A program made the translations under genes and the position numbers. The notes beneath the pieces are model-generated. The model ran no database searches, was not told where the DNA came from, and worked only from the letters and a program-made list of their open reading frames with translations. Below, one piece after another: positions 22,131 through 34,095 of a stretch of DNA of 64,000 bases. This stretch comes from Prunella strophiata (taxonomy: Eukaryota > Chordata > Aves > Passeriformes > Prunellidae). Positions within the stretch are counted from its first letter, which is position 1; every line of letters starts with the position of its first letter. Location: contig JAZBQD010000019.1 in assembly GCA_036583965.1 (NCBI GenBank), forward strand, positions 16,321,585 through 16,385,584, given 5' to 3'.

Positions 22131-23400
22131 ATTTCTGCATGCTGTAAATCAGTTCTGTTTATGCACTGAGCTGTGAGTTTGAAGTGGGAAATCTAATACC
22201 ACTCAGAGGTACTGAAGAACTTCAGAGTTCCTCATTGAGCTCCTTGATGGAGACAAAAATCTTCTGCAGCAGAGATACAAAAGGCTTCAGTCCTTAAGTC
22301 CTAGAAGGTGAGCTCTCTTGAACTATGGAGGAAAATCCTCATGGCTTAGAGGTTTCTGTTCTAAGGCTTATTCCACAGGTACATTGGTGTTTTGTTAGAA
22401 ATCTGCTGGGCTCTGTGTTCAAGGCAGTACTTCTGTGCAGAAAAGTGTAGAACAACTTCATTACTTTTCTTTCTTTCTTTGAATGTTTCACAGACCATTA
22501 CAAACATTCAAGCTTTGTTTTCATTGAATGATTAGTAGATATATTTTTTCCTCTAATTTTTCTTCTGTGTTTGCTTTGTTCTTGATAACTGTTCCATATA
22601 TAGTTGCCTTACCAGTTTCCCACATGTACATACGTGACTCATGTAGTCTGTCTTGTTGATTGTGTGGGTCTTTCACACAGCAGCATGAGGAAAAAATCTC
22701 TGGAATTTATGAACAAGGTGCAGCAGCTGAAATTTTTCATTCTTTCATTTAATGTAATTGTTTTCTGTGGCTTTTTCAAGGAAAAAAAAAAGGTGTCCGA
22801 TTCACCTAGTTTTGGTCTAACAATGTTGTTGTCAGTTATCTTCAGTTGTAAGGTAACAGAATTCTAGTAACAGATTAATTTTGCAAGCTTGATGTAAGGG
22901 GGGAAAATGAAGGTTAGGATTTTCCATTCTTCTCTTTAGACTTTCTAATTTTTTTGCTGTTCTTTGCTTATCTTGCATTCCATGCAAAGAGAAGGCAGTA
23001 ACTGCTTGATCTTTGTAATTGCCACTGTAAAGGAATGCACAGTGTAGGGTTTGGGAGTTTTTAAACTTTCCTGCGTTACACCAGTTATCACAGCAATATA
23101 ATTTCACACATTATAGTGACCAGTGTATAAATAACTGGTTTTTTTTACCAAGTGCCAGTCCTCTGCATTTTATTATTGTTTCTTTTTTGTCATTCTTGGC
23201 CGTTTTGCATAAGTAGTTACCAATAAGGCAGGTGATCTGGACTACATATTGGAGTGATTGATGGCTATAGCAGAAGAGACAGAATGGAAGATGCTTGCTT
23301 TGTAAGTATTTCACATTATTATATATCTCATGAAGACTTTGCAGTTAATTAATGTCTTCTTACTGCTTGTGTTGATATACTGCTGGGTTTTTGGTATTTT
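22131..23400 (+). other. Intergenic spacer, first part
   Basis: AT-rich sequence between TRIP11 and FBLN5. Short open frames exist on both strands but match no known family and have no splice or repeat support. Nothing to annotate. Confidence 0.6.
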
Positions 23401-23690
23401 CATAGAATCATGAAATGGCCTGGTTTGGGAGGGACCCTTCAAGATCATCCAGTTCCAACTCCCATGTCATAGGCAGGGACACCTTTCACTAGACCAGGTT
23501 GTTCAAAGCCCCAGCCAACCTGGCCTTGAATACTTCAGTGGGGGGATCCACAGCTTCTCTGAATAACCTGTTCCAATGTCTCACCACCCTTAGAGTGGTG
23601 AGGGTGGTGAGACATTGGAACAGGTGAAGCAAAGAATTTATTTTTAATATCTAATCAAACCCTACCTGCTTTCAATCTATAGTCTGTGGG
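23401..23690 (-). mobile_element. CR1 LINE fragment, antisense, interrupted by an inverted duplication
   Basis: It begins CATAGAATCATGAAATGGC, the reverse complement of the CR1 3' end, and continues through GGGAGGGACCCTTCAAGATC, the GGGACACCTTTCACTAGACC region and the AATAACCTGTTCCAATG segment. The CR1-like sequence resumes at AAAGAATTTATTTTTAATATC after a 34-bp extra piece that forms a perfect inverted repeat (23567-23624). Confidence 0.9.
23567..23624. repeat. Perfect 24-bp inverted repeat inside CR1
   Basis: The left arm at 23567-23590 (CCTGTTCCAATG...CCCT) and the right arm at 23601-23624 (AGGG...CATTGGAACAGG) are exact reverse complements. A 10-base spacer, TAGAGTGGTG, separates them. 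The left arm is normal CR1 sequence and the right arm is an inverted copy of it. Confidence 0.95.
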
Positions 23691-24845
23691 AAAAGTGAAA
23701 AAATAATATTTGAATTATGGTCAACTATTAGAGAGTTTTGCTAGTTATTGATAGAAGAGAGTTTAGAAGCCCTGTGACGTGTGGCATTGCAACAAGCACT
23801 GACAGGCCACAGACCAATGGTATCAGGGAAGCAAGTTATTTATACCCATGTTTAGTTTTTGTTAACAAAATGAATGAGCTGACCCTTGTACCAACAACCT
23901 GGAATGTTCTATCTCCCTTAGTGTAAAGGACATCTAACTCTTCAGAGAGCTGCCTGGATACTGTTTGAATATCAGCCAGTATCACAAAGGTAAAAGGAAT
24001 CTTGGCAGTACCATGTGGTTAACCCCAAGGTTTTAATTTTTGACATCAGATGCTGCCTGCATTTCCCCCCAGTGAATTTCCAGATGGTCATGAAAGGTGG
24101 ATTGAATTGCAGCATGATCAGATATGGGAGTACAGACCAAGAAGGTTTTACAGATTTGAGGCAGCTAGGAATTATTTCTTTCATGTCACTTATAAAATAG
24201 TAGCTATTAGCTAGCACTATAGTACAGCCATTTAGTATCTAGTGTTTGTTGATGGAATAGTCCCAGGGGTTAGGAAAAAGAGGTGTGTAACACACTCCCA
24301 GTGGTGCATATTTTGTCATTTGGCAGCTTTCTGCTAAGGCTCTCCTACAAGGTGAGCAAAGTCAGGCAGTTGATTTGAGGTAGGAAAAAGTGACCAGTGG
24401 CATCTCCTGACTCCCTAGAATGAGAAGCACTGTTAAACAACCCTCTGAGAACAGAATGCCCAAGAGTTATAACACTTCAAATCTAACTTGTAAATTAGGG
24501 AGTAGGGAGCTAAAGCTATTCTAAGATTTTGAAAATGATTTTCACCTTTTCAAGGCTGCAGAGAAAGACTGAAGCCCACATTAAGTTTGGCAGAGGCAGC
24601 TGGATTTTTAGAACTAAATAAAGCTACCCTGATTTGTACAACTTAGGTAGCCTGAATCCATGAGTTTCCTGAGCTGTTAGTGTACTATGACCAAAAGAAT
24701 ATGTTTAGCCTAAGCATCAAAGTGGCAGCTGGATTTAAATAGAGCAACAGTAAGACGCAGTAGTAGTTTTGAGTAAATCAGGGATAAGAATATTAGTTCC
24801 TAAATGGGAAGAAGGATAAAAGAATGCAAGCTGCAAACATTATTT
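23691..24845 (+). other. Intergenic spacer
   Basis: Non-coding sequence between two CR1 fragments. No exon, RNA gene or clear repeat is seen. Confidence 0.6.
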
Positions 24846-25112
24846 CACAGAATCCATTAGGTTGGAAAGGACTTCTGAGATCGAGTCCAAGCTTTGACCA
24901 ACCATACCTTGTCAGCTAGACCATGGCAGAGTGTCATTGCTTGACAACCCTTTCTGTGAAGAAATTCCTGCTGATGTCCAACCTGAACCTTCCCTGGGGC
25001 AGCTTGAGGCTGCTGTCCTCTCATCTGGTTGCCTGGAAGAAGAGATGCTGACTCCCACCTGGCTACATCCTCCTTTCAGGTAGTTGTAGAGAGTGATAAG
25101 GTCACTTTCTCA
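24846..25112 (-). mobile_element. CR1 LINE fragment, antisense
   Basis: It starts CACAGAATCCATTAGGTTGG, followed by AAGGACTTCTGAGATCGAG, AACCCTTTCTGTGAAGAAAT and TGTCCAACCTGAACCTTCCC. All are hallmark reverse-strand CR1 phrases. It is diverged and 5'-truncated. Confidence 0.9.
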
Positions 25113-26240
25113 GGGGAATAGAGATCATGAGAATTATTCCAGACACTGTTTGGGGGCAGGTGTCCAAGAAGCTGCATAGAGAAAGGGAAATAAGGGATTC
25201 AGTTTTCAGCTAGTCACAGAGAAAGCCAACCACAGACTGTAAAATTAACCTTTATGTAAAACTGTTTCCTTATCTCATGCAGTACTTTTCGTTTTTGTTA
25301 TATGGTATTAAAGTATTTGAGTGATGCTTTTGTTTGTAATAAAAGGGTATTTTCAGAACTACAAGCAAATTACCGAGTTGACTCTGGTTCACCTACATGT
25401 TTTGGTTTACAAGCCATACCACGAATACAACACTAAATTGTACCAGGAATAAAACTATAGTAAACAAAGTGGTTTGAATGGTAGACTGGAGCATTGAAAA
25501 ATAGTAATTAAAACTGAAACTTTTTCTGGAAATAGATTTGGAAAATATTTAGACTGCACTTCACTCTACGCTTAAGTAATGGATGCCAATAAAAATGAAG
25601 GCAAACAGAACACTGCCTTATTTTTGACAATAGGAACAGTAACAGATGTAACAGTTTTCAGCTAGCTTAGAGAAGGCTTATTATGAAACTACAAAAATTT
25701 GAGGAGTACAGGATTCTAAAGAAAATGAATGAGTCATAACTAGGATTGCCAGATCTGTCTGGACCCAACTGCAGACTGAGGAGCACATTGTCTGCAGAGT
25801 GCTCTGGATGAAGGAGCTGTAGAGCACCACTGCAGGCAGAGGGGTTGCAGGTGGTACCTCTGTCCTTACTGGACTCTGAACAGAGTGTGCTTCCCAGAAC
25901 CTGCCAAGTAGGCAGGGCTGGAGATTCCAGGAGCCTGCTGCACTCTGATGTTCTTCTCCTGAACTGAATCAGTGGTTCCAACTGCCTTGTACAGGTACTT
26001 AAATAACCTGATGCTTTGCTGGCAACCTGAAGCCTTCACTGCCCTGGCCAAATGGGACTAGGCAATCTAGTTCATGAAAGATTTTCACTGGAAACTCAAA
26101 TGGAGTTGGCTAGAGCTGGTTTCAAATGCATGGAGCTAGAGTAAATGCAAAAATAAACCTCTATACCTCTATATGGAGCAGAGCTATTTTTCTGAGATGT
26201 AGTTCTTAAGGATAGTCTCCAAGAAAATATATGCCTAAAA
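25113..26240 (+). other. Intergenic spacer
   Basis: No gene or recognised repeat. A stretch of richer GC content near 25750-25960 has open frames on the minus strand that match nothing known to me. Confidence 0.55.
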
Positions 26241-26462
26241 GATCACTGAATCATTAAGGTTGGAAAAGACCCTTAAGACCATCAAGTCCAATCTTTGATG
26301 GATCATCACCATGTCAACTAGACCATAGCACTATGTGACACCTCCAGTCATTTCTTGAACACCTCCAGGGATGGTGACTCCACCATCTCCCTGGGCAGTC
26401 CATTCCAACGCTTAACAACCCTTTCCATTATGAAATTCTTCCTGGATTTCACTGTCTCCTGT
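26241..26462 (-). mobile_element. CR1 LINE fragment, antisense
   Basis: It opens AAGATCACTGAATCATTAAGG and then AAAAGACCCTTAAGACCATC. Further on are CACCTCCAGGGATGGTGACT, CCCTGGGCAGTCCATTCCAA and AACCCTTTCCATTATGAAA. This is a better-preserved CR1 3' end than the others in the window. Confidence 0.92.
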
Positions 26463-28301
26463 GCTGTGCTACTGATTTCCAGATATTTTGGGTTTACTGC
26501 TCTGTATTTTATTAACCATTATTCATAAACCAATGAAATACAGGATTGTATTTGGTTCTTTCTCTTCTTCTAGCACCAAGGCACTTTTGTGAAAGATTGA
26601 AATTCAGATAAACAATTCAGTTCTTGCAAATGGTCATATTAAATTCAGTTAATGACACAATTTCTGAATGTCAAGTGAGTTCTGATGAATGTTTTTTCTT
26701 CATTTTCTTGATTTGTTCTACAACCTCTCCTGCTGGCATTTCAATTCAGACATATCCTCCCAAACCGGATTTGCTTGTTTTTACTTCTTTTTATTTTTTC
26801 CCTTTTTTTTCCCCTTTTGTTCTACTATGATAATCTCTTGAAGTTTCTCTAGCAAATGCAGATGAAGAAACATTTCACTTTCTACAGTAATTTTATCTTT
26901 TCTAAGCACTATTTTTATACCTTGTTCATCTGTTGGCTTTGCAGACTGTTTGGCAGTTTTCCTGCTCTTGGTGTGTCTGAAAAAGAATTTATTATTAGCT
27001 TTTATGCTTCTTATGATTTGTTTCTCAAACCTTCTTGGCCTGACTTTCTGTTTTTCACATTTAACCTGTCAGAGTTTTTTGGTATTTTCTTTATCTGGCA
27101 CAACTTCAACTTCTTGAATTTTGTTATGGAACTGTAGACAAAATGGGGACTGATTGATTTATCAGGCTCTGGCAATGGGCTCTGTTTGCAGTACAAGTGC
27201 CTCTGTTGGAAGGTGGGTCTAGTTCCACTGACTTTTCACATGGCTGCTTGAGGTTCTGGTACTTCACAGTTCCTGAATGGATGGGAGCCCTGGGCATGGC
27301 CAGGCTGCTTCTGAATGGGGAACTCCTGGTACTGCTCATCTCCTTCTGCTGTGGCAACCAGTGCAACTCAAGGCAAAGGCCAGCAGATAAACAAAAACAA
27401 GTAAAAGATTCTGTGTTAGAAACCACATCCTGTTGCAAGGCTTGGTAAGCTCTGCAGCATATACAGCACAACTAGGAAATGGGAGTACATCCCTGTTCAG
27501 TGGAATTTCTACATTCAGCATGCTAAATTGCTGCCTTACAGCAGCACTTGTTGCTGCAGAGCAATGAATAATAAGTCTGAAAACAAGCAGACAATACACA
27601 TCATGTTTACCACCCAGTTTCCTTGCCAGTTCTTATGAATGGCATGATTAGGTCACAAAAGTAAACAGGTAATTGGTGAAATGGTGTAATCCCTGCTGTG
27701 GGAGTAAGTAAATTAAGTGTAGTAGTTCTTAAATTGAAGAAAAGTTTATAAATGTCTTCTGGGGTTAGAAAAGCAGTTGAGAAAGTACAAAACAGTCCAA
27801 ATTATTTCTCTCCTTACAGGGAAACTTTCTGCCACTCCTGTATTTGACTAGCATATAACCCCAAAAATCTTAAGATGAGGAAAAGACCTAAAAATGTGTC
27901 AAGTGTCTTACTGGGAAAAGAAGCTAGGAGTCTTTGCTTATATTGTATTCATTCACCTATGACAATGAAGCATGTTTAAAAAGGGAATGTTTTCCACCAC
28001 TTGGAAGAAGAGAAGCTCTGGAAGAGAGGGTTGATGTCAAATATTTTCTACTCTGGATTCATCACCAGGGTTCTGGCAGGTGCCCTTACAAAAATAGTGC
28101 ACATACTTGTGAACATTCAAACACCCCTGTTGAGAGATGGCATTTCCACAGACTTGTTTGGGTTTATTCAGAACCTGAAGTGTTTTAATGGAAAACACAG
28201 AGTATGCTCAATGCTACTGTGGCTGATATTTTGCTCTGGATAAAAACAAAGTGAATTGCCAAAGCAGAATAAAAAGGAGAAAGGATGCCCAAGTAAATCT
28301 G

Positions 28302-28370
28302 AAAAAAAAAAAAAAAAAAAAACCAAAAAAAACCAAAAAAAAGCAAAACAACCCCAAACACAAAACCCAC
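28302..28370. repeat. A-rich simple repeat
   Basis: A run of about 20 A followed by AACC-interrupted A runs, ending in an A/C-rich tail (AACAACCCCAAACACAAAACCC). It may be the tail of an old retroposed element, but no element body is recognisable upstream. Confidence 0.8.
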
Positions 28371-29848
28371 CTAAAATATAAGTTCCATGTGGTGGAATTA
28401 AAGAACCTGGGAGCTGAGGAAGCACAGATGAAGCTGATGTTTTACTGGCACTGATGCCCAGCAGCCAGGGAAAGCTGCCAGGTTAACCAGTAAAGGTGAA
28501 CCACTGTCTGCAGTCAGCTGCTCTAAGGTGCCACCCGATCCTGCCAGACGTGCCCAGTGTGGTGCTTGTGTTAGTAAAGGGCTTGGGAAACTGTGAAAGA
28601 CTCAGCAGTCTTGAGGCATTTTAGCATAAAATAAATCAGTCCTGAACATTTCTGAGGAGGGTTTTAGTGCATACTTCTAACTGTCTGGTCGTAATTGGAG
28701 CCCAATGGTTTATGTATCCCAGGCACTTGTGAAGACTGAATGTTGGCTTGCTCCAACAGTGAAACAGACTTTAGTCTTGGTCCAGAAGTATTAAGAGGTT
28801 TAGGTCTTTATTTATGGAAGGTCATTATTAGCTGAAACAGGCCATAAAGAATTTATGCTTGCTGTTAAAAGGGGCTGGTAAACATTTTGTCACAAGATTA
28901 AAGAGCATTGTTTTCAACCACATTGTCTAGACTATTTGACAGAATGCAGAGAAGGCTACAGCCCAGTTTATGTACATGTCAATCTTATAAAATAAACAAA
29001 AACAAACTAAAATATCTGTCTAGTTTTAGGCAAAATGTGAACTGCAGTAACCAGAGCTATGCTGAGATTCAACAGAAAAAGAAGTAAAATATGAAAAGTG
29101 GGCTGGGGCACCTTGTTCTTGGATACTCAGAGCAACCAAGGGGGAAATGGGAGTTCTCTTTTGTCTTTAGGTAGAGGATGATGTTCCATACACTTTACAG
29201 GAAAATATTTTAAAAGTATAAATGTCAGTCATCTAAGGATTGAAAACTCAAGAAGAATGTTGCAGGCTGTTGCAAACTACTACCATGAATAATTATTACT
29301 CTCTGCTGAGAGTTGTCACATACACCAAAAATTCTGTGAAAGGTTCTGTTTTTTCCTGAGAAAGTTATGGTAATAATTTAGTTTGCTTGTTTACCTTACT
29401 TTTATTGGGTTAAAAACCCCTGAACAATACTGAAGAATTCTTCCAAGAATATTACTCTTTTGTGCCTCAGGCATCTTCTTAGACTGTCCTAGAAAGTACT
29501 GCAGCTAAATAGGTTATCATGAACAACAAACCTGATCTCACTAGAGGGAATATTCCTGAAATGGTTCTGTCTTATAATAGATGCAGTTCACTGGGCTGTT
29601 TTAAACTGTTTGGGTTTTGGTATGCACCTGCTAGATCCTAACACTCCTTATCCAAAGGGACAAGTAATGTTTTCAAAGCTGTAAAGTGGTGTCAGATATT
29701 AGACCACGTTTGGAGCTTGTTGCATTTCAGAATGGCATACAATGATGCCTGGGCTTTCCACTGGTAATTCCTATTCTGAAAGAAGCTGGCTGTTAGAAAC
29801 TGGTATCAGCGTGACCACAGACCTTTAAAGAGAGTACAGCTATGGGGC

Positions 29849-29880
29849 TGGTGTGGTTTAACCCAGCTGAAACCAGGACA
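29849..29880 (-). mobile_element. Possible LTR terminal remnant
   Basis: Read on the minus strand this is TGTCCTGGTTTCAGCTGGG followed at once by TTAAACCACACC. The first part resembles the 5' end of common avian ERV LTRs and the second resembles their 3' end. It could be an LTR reduced to its two tips. The piece is too short for a firm call. Confidence 0.35.
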
Positions 29881-32800
29881 AAGATGTAGAGTTAGAGTAA
29901 ACCAAGGACTTTAAGTGTTGTGCTTGGGCACTGTGAGACCACCTGGTACAGCACTGCAGTGGGGCTCAGCACGCTGCTCTTTGGAAGCAATGATATCAGC
30001 AGTATGCTCTGCCCAAAGGAACACGTGCCTGACAGACAGGTGACACCCCTGCACAGAAGAAAGGCAGGGGTGCTGTATTGGCTCTGTTTTGCATGGATAT
30101 CTCCTGCAGGTGGGAACTGTTGAGGCCCCTGAGCCCCAAGAGATGGCAGCACAACAGGAACTGTTACATTTTCTCCTTCCTAAAAATTGTACTGTGAGCT
30201 GCAGATCAACACACCACATCTCAGGGACCCTACATTCCCAGTACATTTTAATTAGCACTACTGATGTCTTTACAATTACATACTATGTTAATTTTCACTG
30301 TTAATTCTAGTTTATGTTATGTTTGGCTAGGAAAGGAAAATATATGTAGGACTGGCCTGAACCATCTGGAACAGGTTATTTCATCAGTCATGTTATGAGA
30401 TGGCAATTATAATTCAAACAGTGAGTGAAGCAGACCTCAGCTGATAATCTAAGGTAGTCTTTAAAAAATTATAGGCAACCCTCCCCAGCCACCAGGAGTT
30501 TGCAACTGAGATTCTTTCCTAGGGGGATGGAAGAAATGAGCCCTATTCTTTCTCAGGCAGAATTGGGGTTTGAGACCATGTTTCCCATGTGGTGCTATTC
30601 AAGGGGCAGTAGGGTGAGATGTGTGTATGTCAAATCACTGCCTGTGTTGTAACATCAACATGTGACAATATCAAAAGCTTGCTTACTTGGCAGTCTCCAA
30701 GAGCATCTTAGATCAATCTCCACAGTCAGGCAAGAACTTAACTCGTGAATCTCACAGAGCTTAGATGCTATCAAAACACAGTTGTTTCTGCAAGTGCCCA
30801 GCAGTTTTGCTCTGTTTTACTATTTTTGCTGGTAAAAACATTGGTTCATAAGATTTAGTAGGAGCAGAATGAATGTTTTAGCATCATAAAGCTTGGACAT
30901 GCAGGGCCTAAAGTATCAGTTATTGGAAAATTTCTTTAATGAATTTAGGTCTGTGTGGCTGGGTAAAAGATGTCTATGACTTGGCATGTAGAATGACTTT
31001 GGGCTCACAGACCTACCACCATACAGACTTGTATGCTTTGACTCTTCTCACAGTTTGAAAATTTTCTTGAAAATGTTCAGAGTGGAGGAATTTTAAAAAA
31101 TGACAAGAGCATCCAAGAAGGGTGTTTGACAGATGTGGTTCTGAAGAAATGTGAGAACAAAATCAGAGTTAAAAAGGGAGATGAAATGTGTGAAACTTAG
31201 TGGATGAAGACTTGTTTCTGCAAGGAAGATTTTCTGTTCAGGATGCCAAGTGTAATTAACTATTCTTAAGCTCCCTGACCTATTTACAGCTTTTTGTCTT
31301 AGCATTTAGAATCTGTCAGATTATGTTCTCCAGTGCTGAGGGCTCCTGTTCATCCAATGCTGTGCTTTATCTGCAGAAACATGGCTCAGTTCACATGTGC
31401 AGCTGTCTCATCCAAAGAGAGTAAAGTTAAACAACACATTTTATGTCCCCCTTATTATATATTACACAATTTCAAAATCCGAGTCTTAATTGGAGATATG
31501 GTTTCAACCCTAGCTATGCACAAAGCAAACTTTGAGAACATAGTTATTTAACAGAGCCCCATTTTATACTGGGGACAGTTCTGCATCTCCTCATGAAGAC
31601 AAAGGCAATGTGAAGGTTATCTAAATAAAGCAATGGATTTTATAACACAGAGGGATATTTGAGACCATTGAAGTGAGAGCACCACTACACATAAAGTTTA
31701 GCCACCATCTTAAGCATAAATGCTGAAGGTGTCAGCACAGGGTGTTGAAAGATGCATCAAATTGTTTATTTTTGTAGGGTGAACAAAAGGGGGTTTATGC
31801 ACCACAAAATCCTTCCTTTATACAGCCATTCATACCAAACAGAATTGTGAAAAGGCTGTGGTTGCATCTCATTGTGTTGTGACTGGTGGTAGTTATAGAA
31901 AGGTACTGCAGAAATTCCACTTAGCCACAACATCAAATCCTTTTATTTTGGAAAAAAAACAGTCACCAAGCTGTAAACTAGCCCAGGTTGTGGTTTGGTA
32001 CACTTTTTATACTCTGGTTTTTATCCACTCCAGCTGTCAGATGGAGACAGGAAAAATCAAAACATTTGTACAGTATTTCTTCTTAAGGGAGCCCCTTAGG
32101 TGGTGAGAACTGGATTCACCTCCTGTCTCCAGGGCTGGAGCACCTCTGCCAGTTGGCTGATGGATCAGAACTCTGAGGCAACTATTTGGGAGCAGACTGG
32201 TGCTGCACTCATACAGTGATTCTGGCATGTGTGCAATGATTTTACCATGTGATTGTAGAAAAATTCAGTGGATTAGCAAGTGAAGTATTATCAGATGAAG
32301 CAAGCTCTTCGTCCACACAGCTGGATGCACAGAGCATTTGCTTTCCTGTAAAGCTGTTTCTCATTGTTTCAGTAGATTTTTCACACTTCTAACATACAGT
32401 AAGCACTGCTACTCTTAGGTCTGTTAGCTCTCCAGGTTATTGAGTGCATTGAGAAACTCTGGTGGTATGGAGCAGTAAGAATACTCACTGTTAAACATTT
32501 GCCACAATGAAAATTTTCCTGGGCTTTGCTTTCTAACCTCTCTTACCTGTTTTCTGACCCATGACAAGACTTCACAACATGCCCAGAAGCTTCTTCAGAA
32601 GTCCCTTGTGCGGGTTTTTGTTAGGCTTTTGGGAACTTTATTTAAAGTAAGTAAACTTGGTTCTTGTTTATCTGCAAATGTATAGACACTGTTTGAATGA
32701 TTCCAGGTGAGAGTTTAATTTTCCATGCAGTGCAAGCGATGCAAGCAAGTCACCTGAGAGACAAACTGTCAGAAATGGCCTGGAGCCTCTGGTGCTGTCC

Positions 32801-33390
32801 ATTTTTGAAAGGTAATTTGGACAATTACAGCAGTTAACAAGATACAAAGGTCTTGAGCTTCCCTTTGGCTCCAATACAACTTGTGGGGGCTCAGCACTTC
32901 TAAAGCAGCTCAGTCATTGTATCTCAAGGATGTTGATGCTTAGAGGCTAATTTTATTATTATCTGTTATATCAACTGTACTTCTGTTTCTCAATCTGTTA
33001 CACAGAGATGTACTCAACAGAAATTCAAAAAGTAGTTGGTTAATGTCTGTCTTTAATTTCAGTGTTCATCTTTGGAACTACTGTAATCTTTGCTGCATCT
33101 GATTGCTTACCTTTCACATCTCATAAATGTTCTTCTTGACCTACTAAAGCTCTGCCCGTGGCAAAGTTGCAAAACACCTGAAAAAGTACTTTATTTCCTT
33201 CCTCTTCAGTCATAACTGGAAATCTGCAAGTTATGCTTTTCCTGAAGAAATATTTCATATCATAAACTGTTCCCTTAAGCATGGGGTCAGTTTAAAAAGA
33301 GCCAGTGTTTGCAGACAAGCCATTTGTTTTCCTTTGAATGTTTAATTTGTTTATTCCTGTTTTCAAATAATCCCCAAGCAATATAGTTCC

Positions 33391-33965
33391 TGTAGCTGTG
33401 ATCGTCATGAATTTGAGTTATTCACCTCCCAGAGGGTCAGACCTTTCATCAGTATGCCATTGGCACAGAGCAGCAAGTGTTGCATATTCATTGTCCAGGA
33501 CACCAGCTAGAGGGCCTCCAAAAAAGCCTGACGTTTTTTTTGTTCTCAGAGCAAGGAAAACAATCCCTTCCCTTCTCCAGTCCCTTGATAAGGGTTTCTG
33601 TCCAATAACGGTGCTCTCTGCTCTGAGGCACATTTAACTGTGAAGTTTGCAGCGGGAGAGGCTTTCCTTCAAGCTGTTAGTGTTTTATCCTGGCAGGCTC
33701 CTCGAGGTTGTTGTGAGGAGTCTAGCCAGTTGGTGAGCTTTGTAATCTAAACCAGCTGTCCCAGGCTGAGGCCCCCATTTGCATTGTTTAACATACTTAG
33801 AAAATGAAGTGTTCATTTTTAACATTCCTCCTCCAATTGGTTTAATGCTGAATTACAGAAGAGAACTAAGCAAAACCAGGTGCTTTCTCTGTATTCTCTC
33901 CAGTGTCTGAGGAGGTACAGACGGCTCCCGATCTTCTCCATTACTTGCCATTTCATTCTTTGGAC
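33391..33965 (+). promoter_or_regulatory. FBLN5: Candidate FBLN5 upstream regulatory region
   Basis: The region just before the FBLN5 TATA box shows several motif-level signals: an octamer ATTTGCAT at 33777-33784, a TEAD/MCAT-type ACATTCCT at 33822-33829, and CCAAT at 33833-33837 within CCAATTGG. It is not a CpG island. The motifs are direct observations; their use is inferred from distance to the gene start. Confidence 0.4.
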
Positions 33966-33971
33966 TATAAA
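33966..33971 (+). promoter_or_regulatory. FBLN5: Candidate TATA box of FBLN5
   Basis: TATAAA, within GGACTATAAATGAC, lies 113 bases before the start codon. A start of transcription about 30 bases on (near 33996-34000) would give a 5' UTR of about 80 nt with no ATG in frame with the coding start. Confidence 0.45.
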
Positions 33972-34078
33972 TGACAGAGGAACTGAAGTGCTAGCAGAGG
34001 GTAATGTTTGGAAAACTTTCTAGTTATTCATCAGCACAGACTCTGGTTTTTTTCCACCTTTCCCCAACGGTTTTGGAC

Positions 34079-34095
34079 ATGCAAGGATTAAGAAG
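34079..34095 (+). CDS. FBLN5: FBLN5 start-codon exon (17 coding nt)
   Basis: ATG CAA GGA TTA AGA AG precedes a perfect GTAAGT donor. It codes MQGLR plus two bases of Arg, aligned with human MPGIKR. G at -3 fits a Kozak context. The remaining Arg base and the hydrophobic core come from the exon at 36156. Assigned by matching phase (phase 2), donor and homology; the total to the end of exon 2 is exactly 24 codons, as in human. Confidence 0.88.

Larger units (their letters stand above)
26463..33390 (+). other. Intergenic spacer, main part
   Basis: About 6.9 kb between the last CR1 and the FBLN5 promoter region. It contains an A-rich simple repeat (28302-28370) and a tiny LTR-like remnant (29849-29880). 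Open frames up to about 115 codons occur on both strands but show no family resemblance, codon pattern or splice context. No RNA gene is seen. Confidence 0.55.

Noticed and set aside
29755..29775. ATGCCTGGG as an FBLN5 start exon (resembles human MPG)
   Set aside because: What follows does not continue the signal peptide and no compatible donor phase is found.
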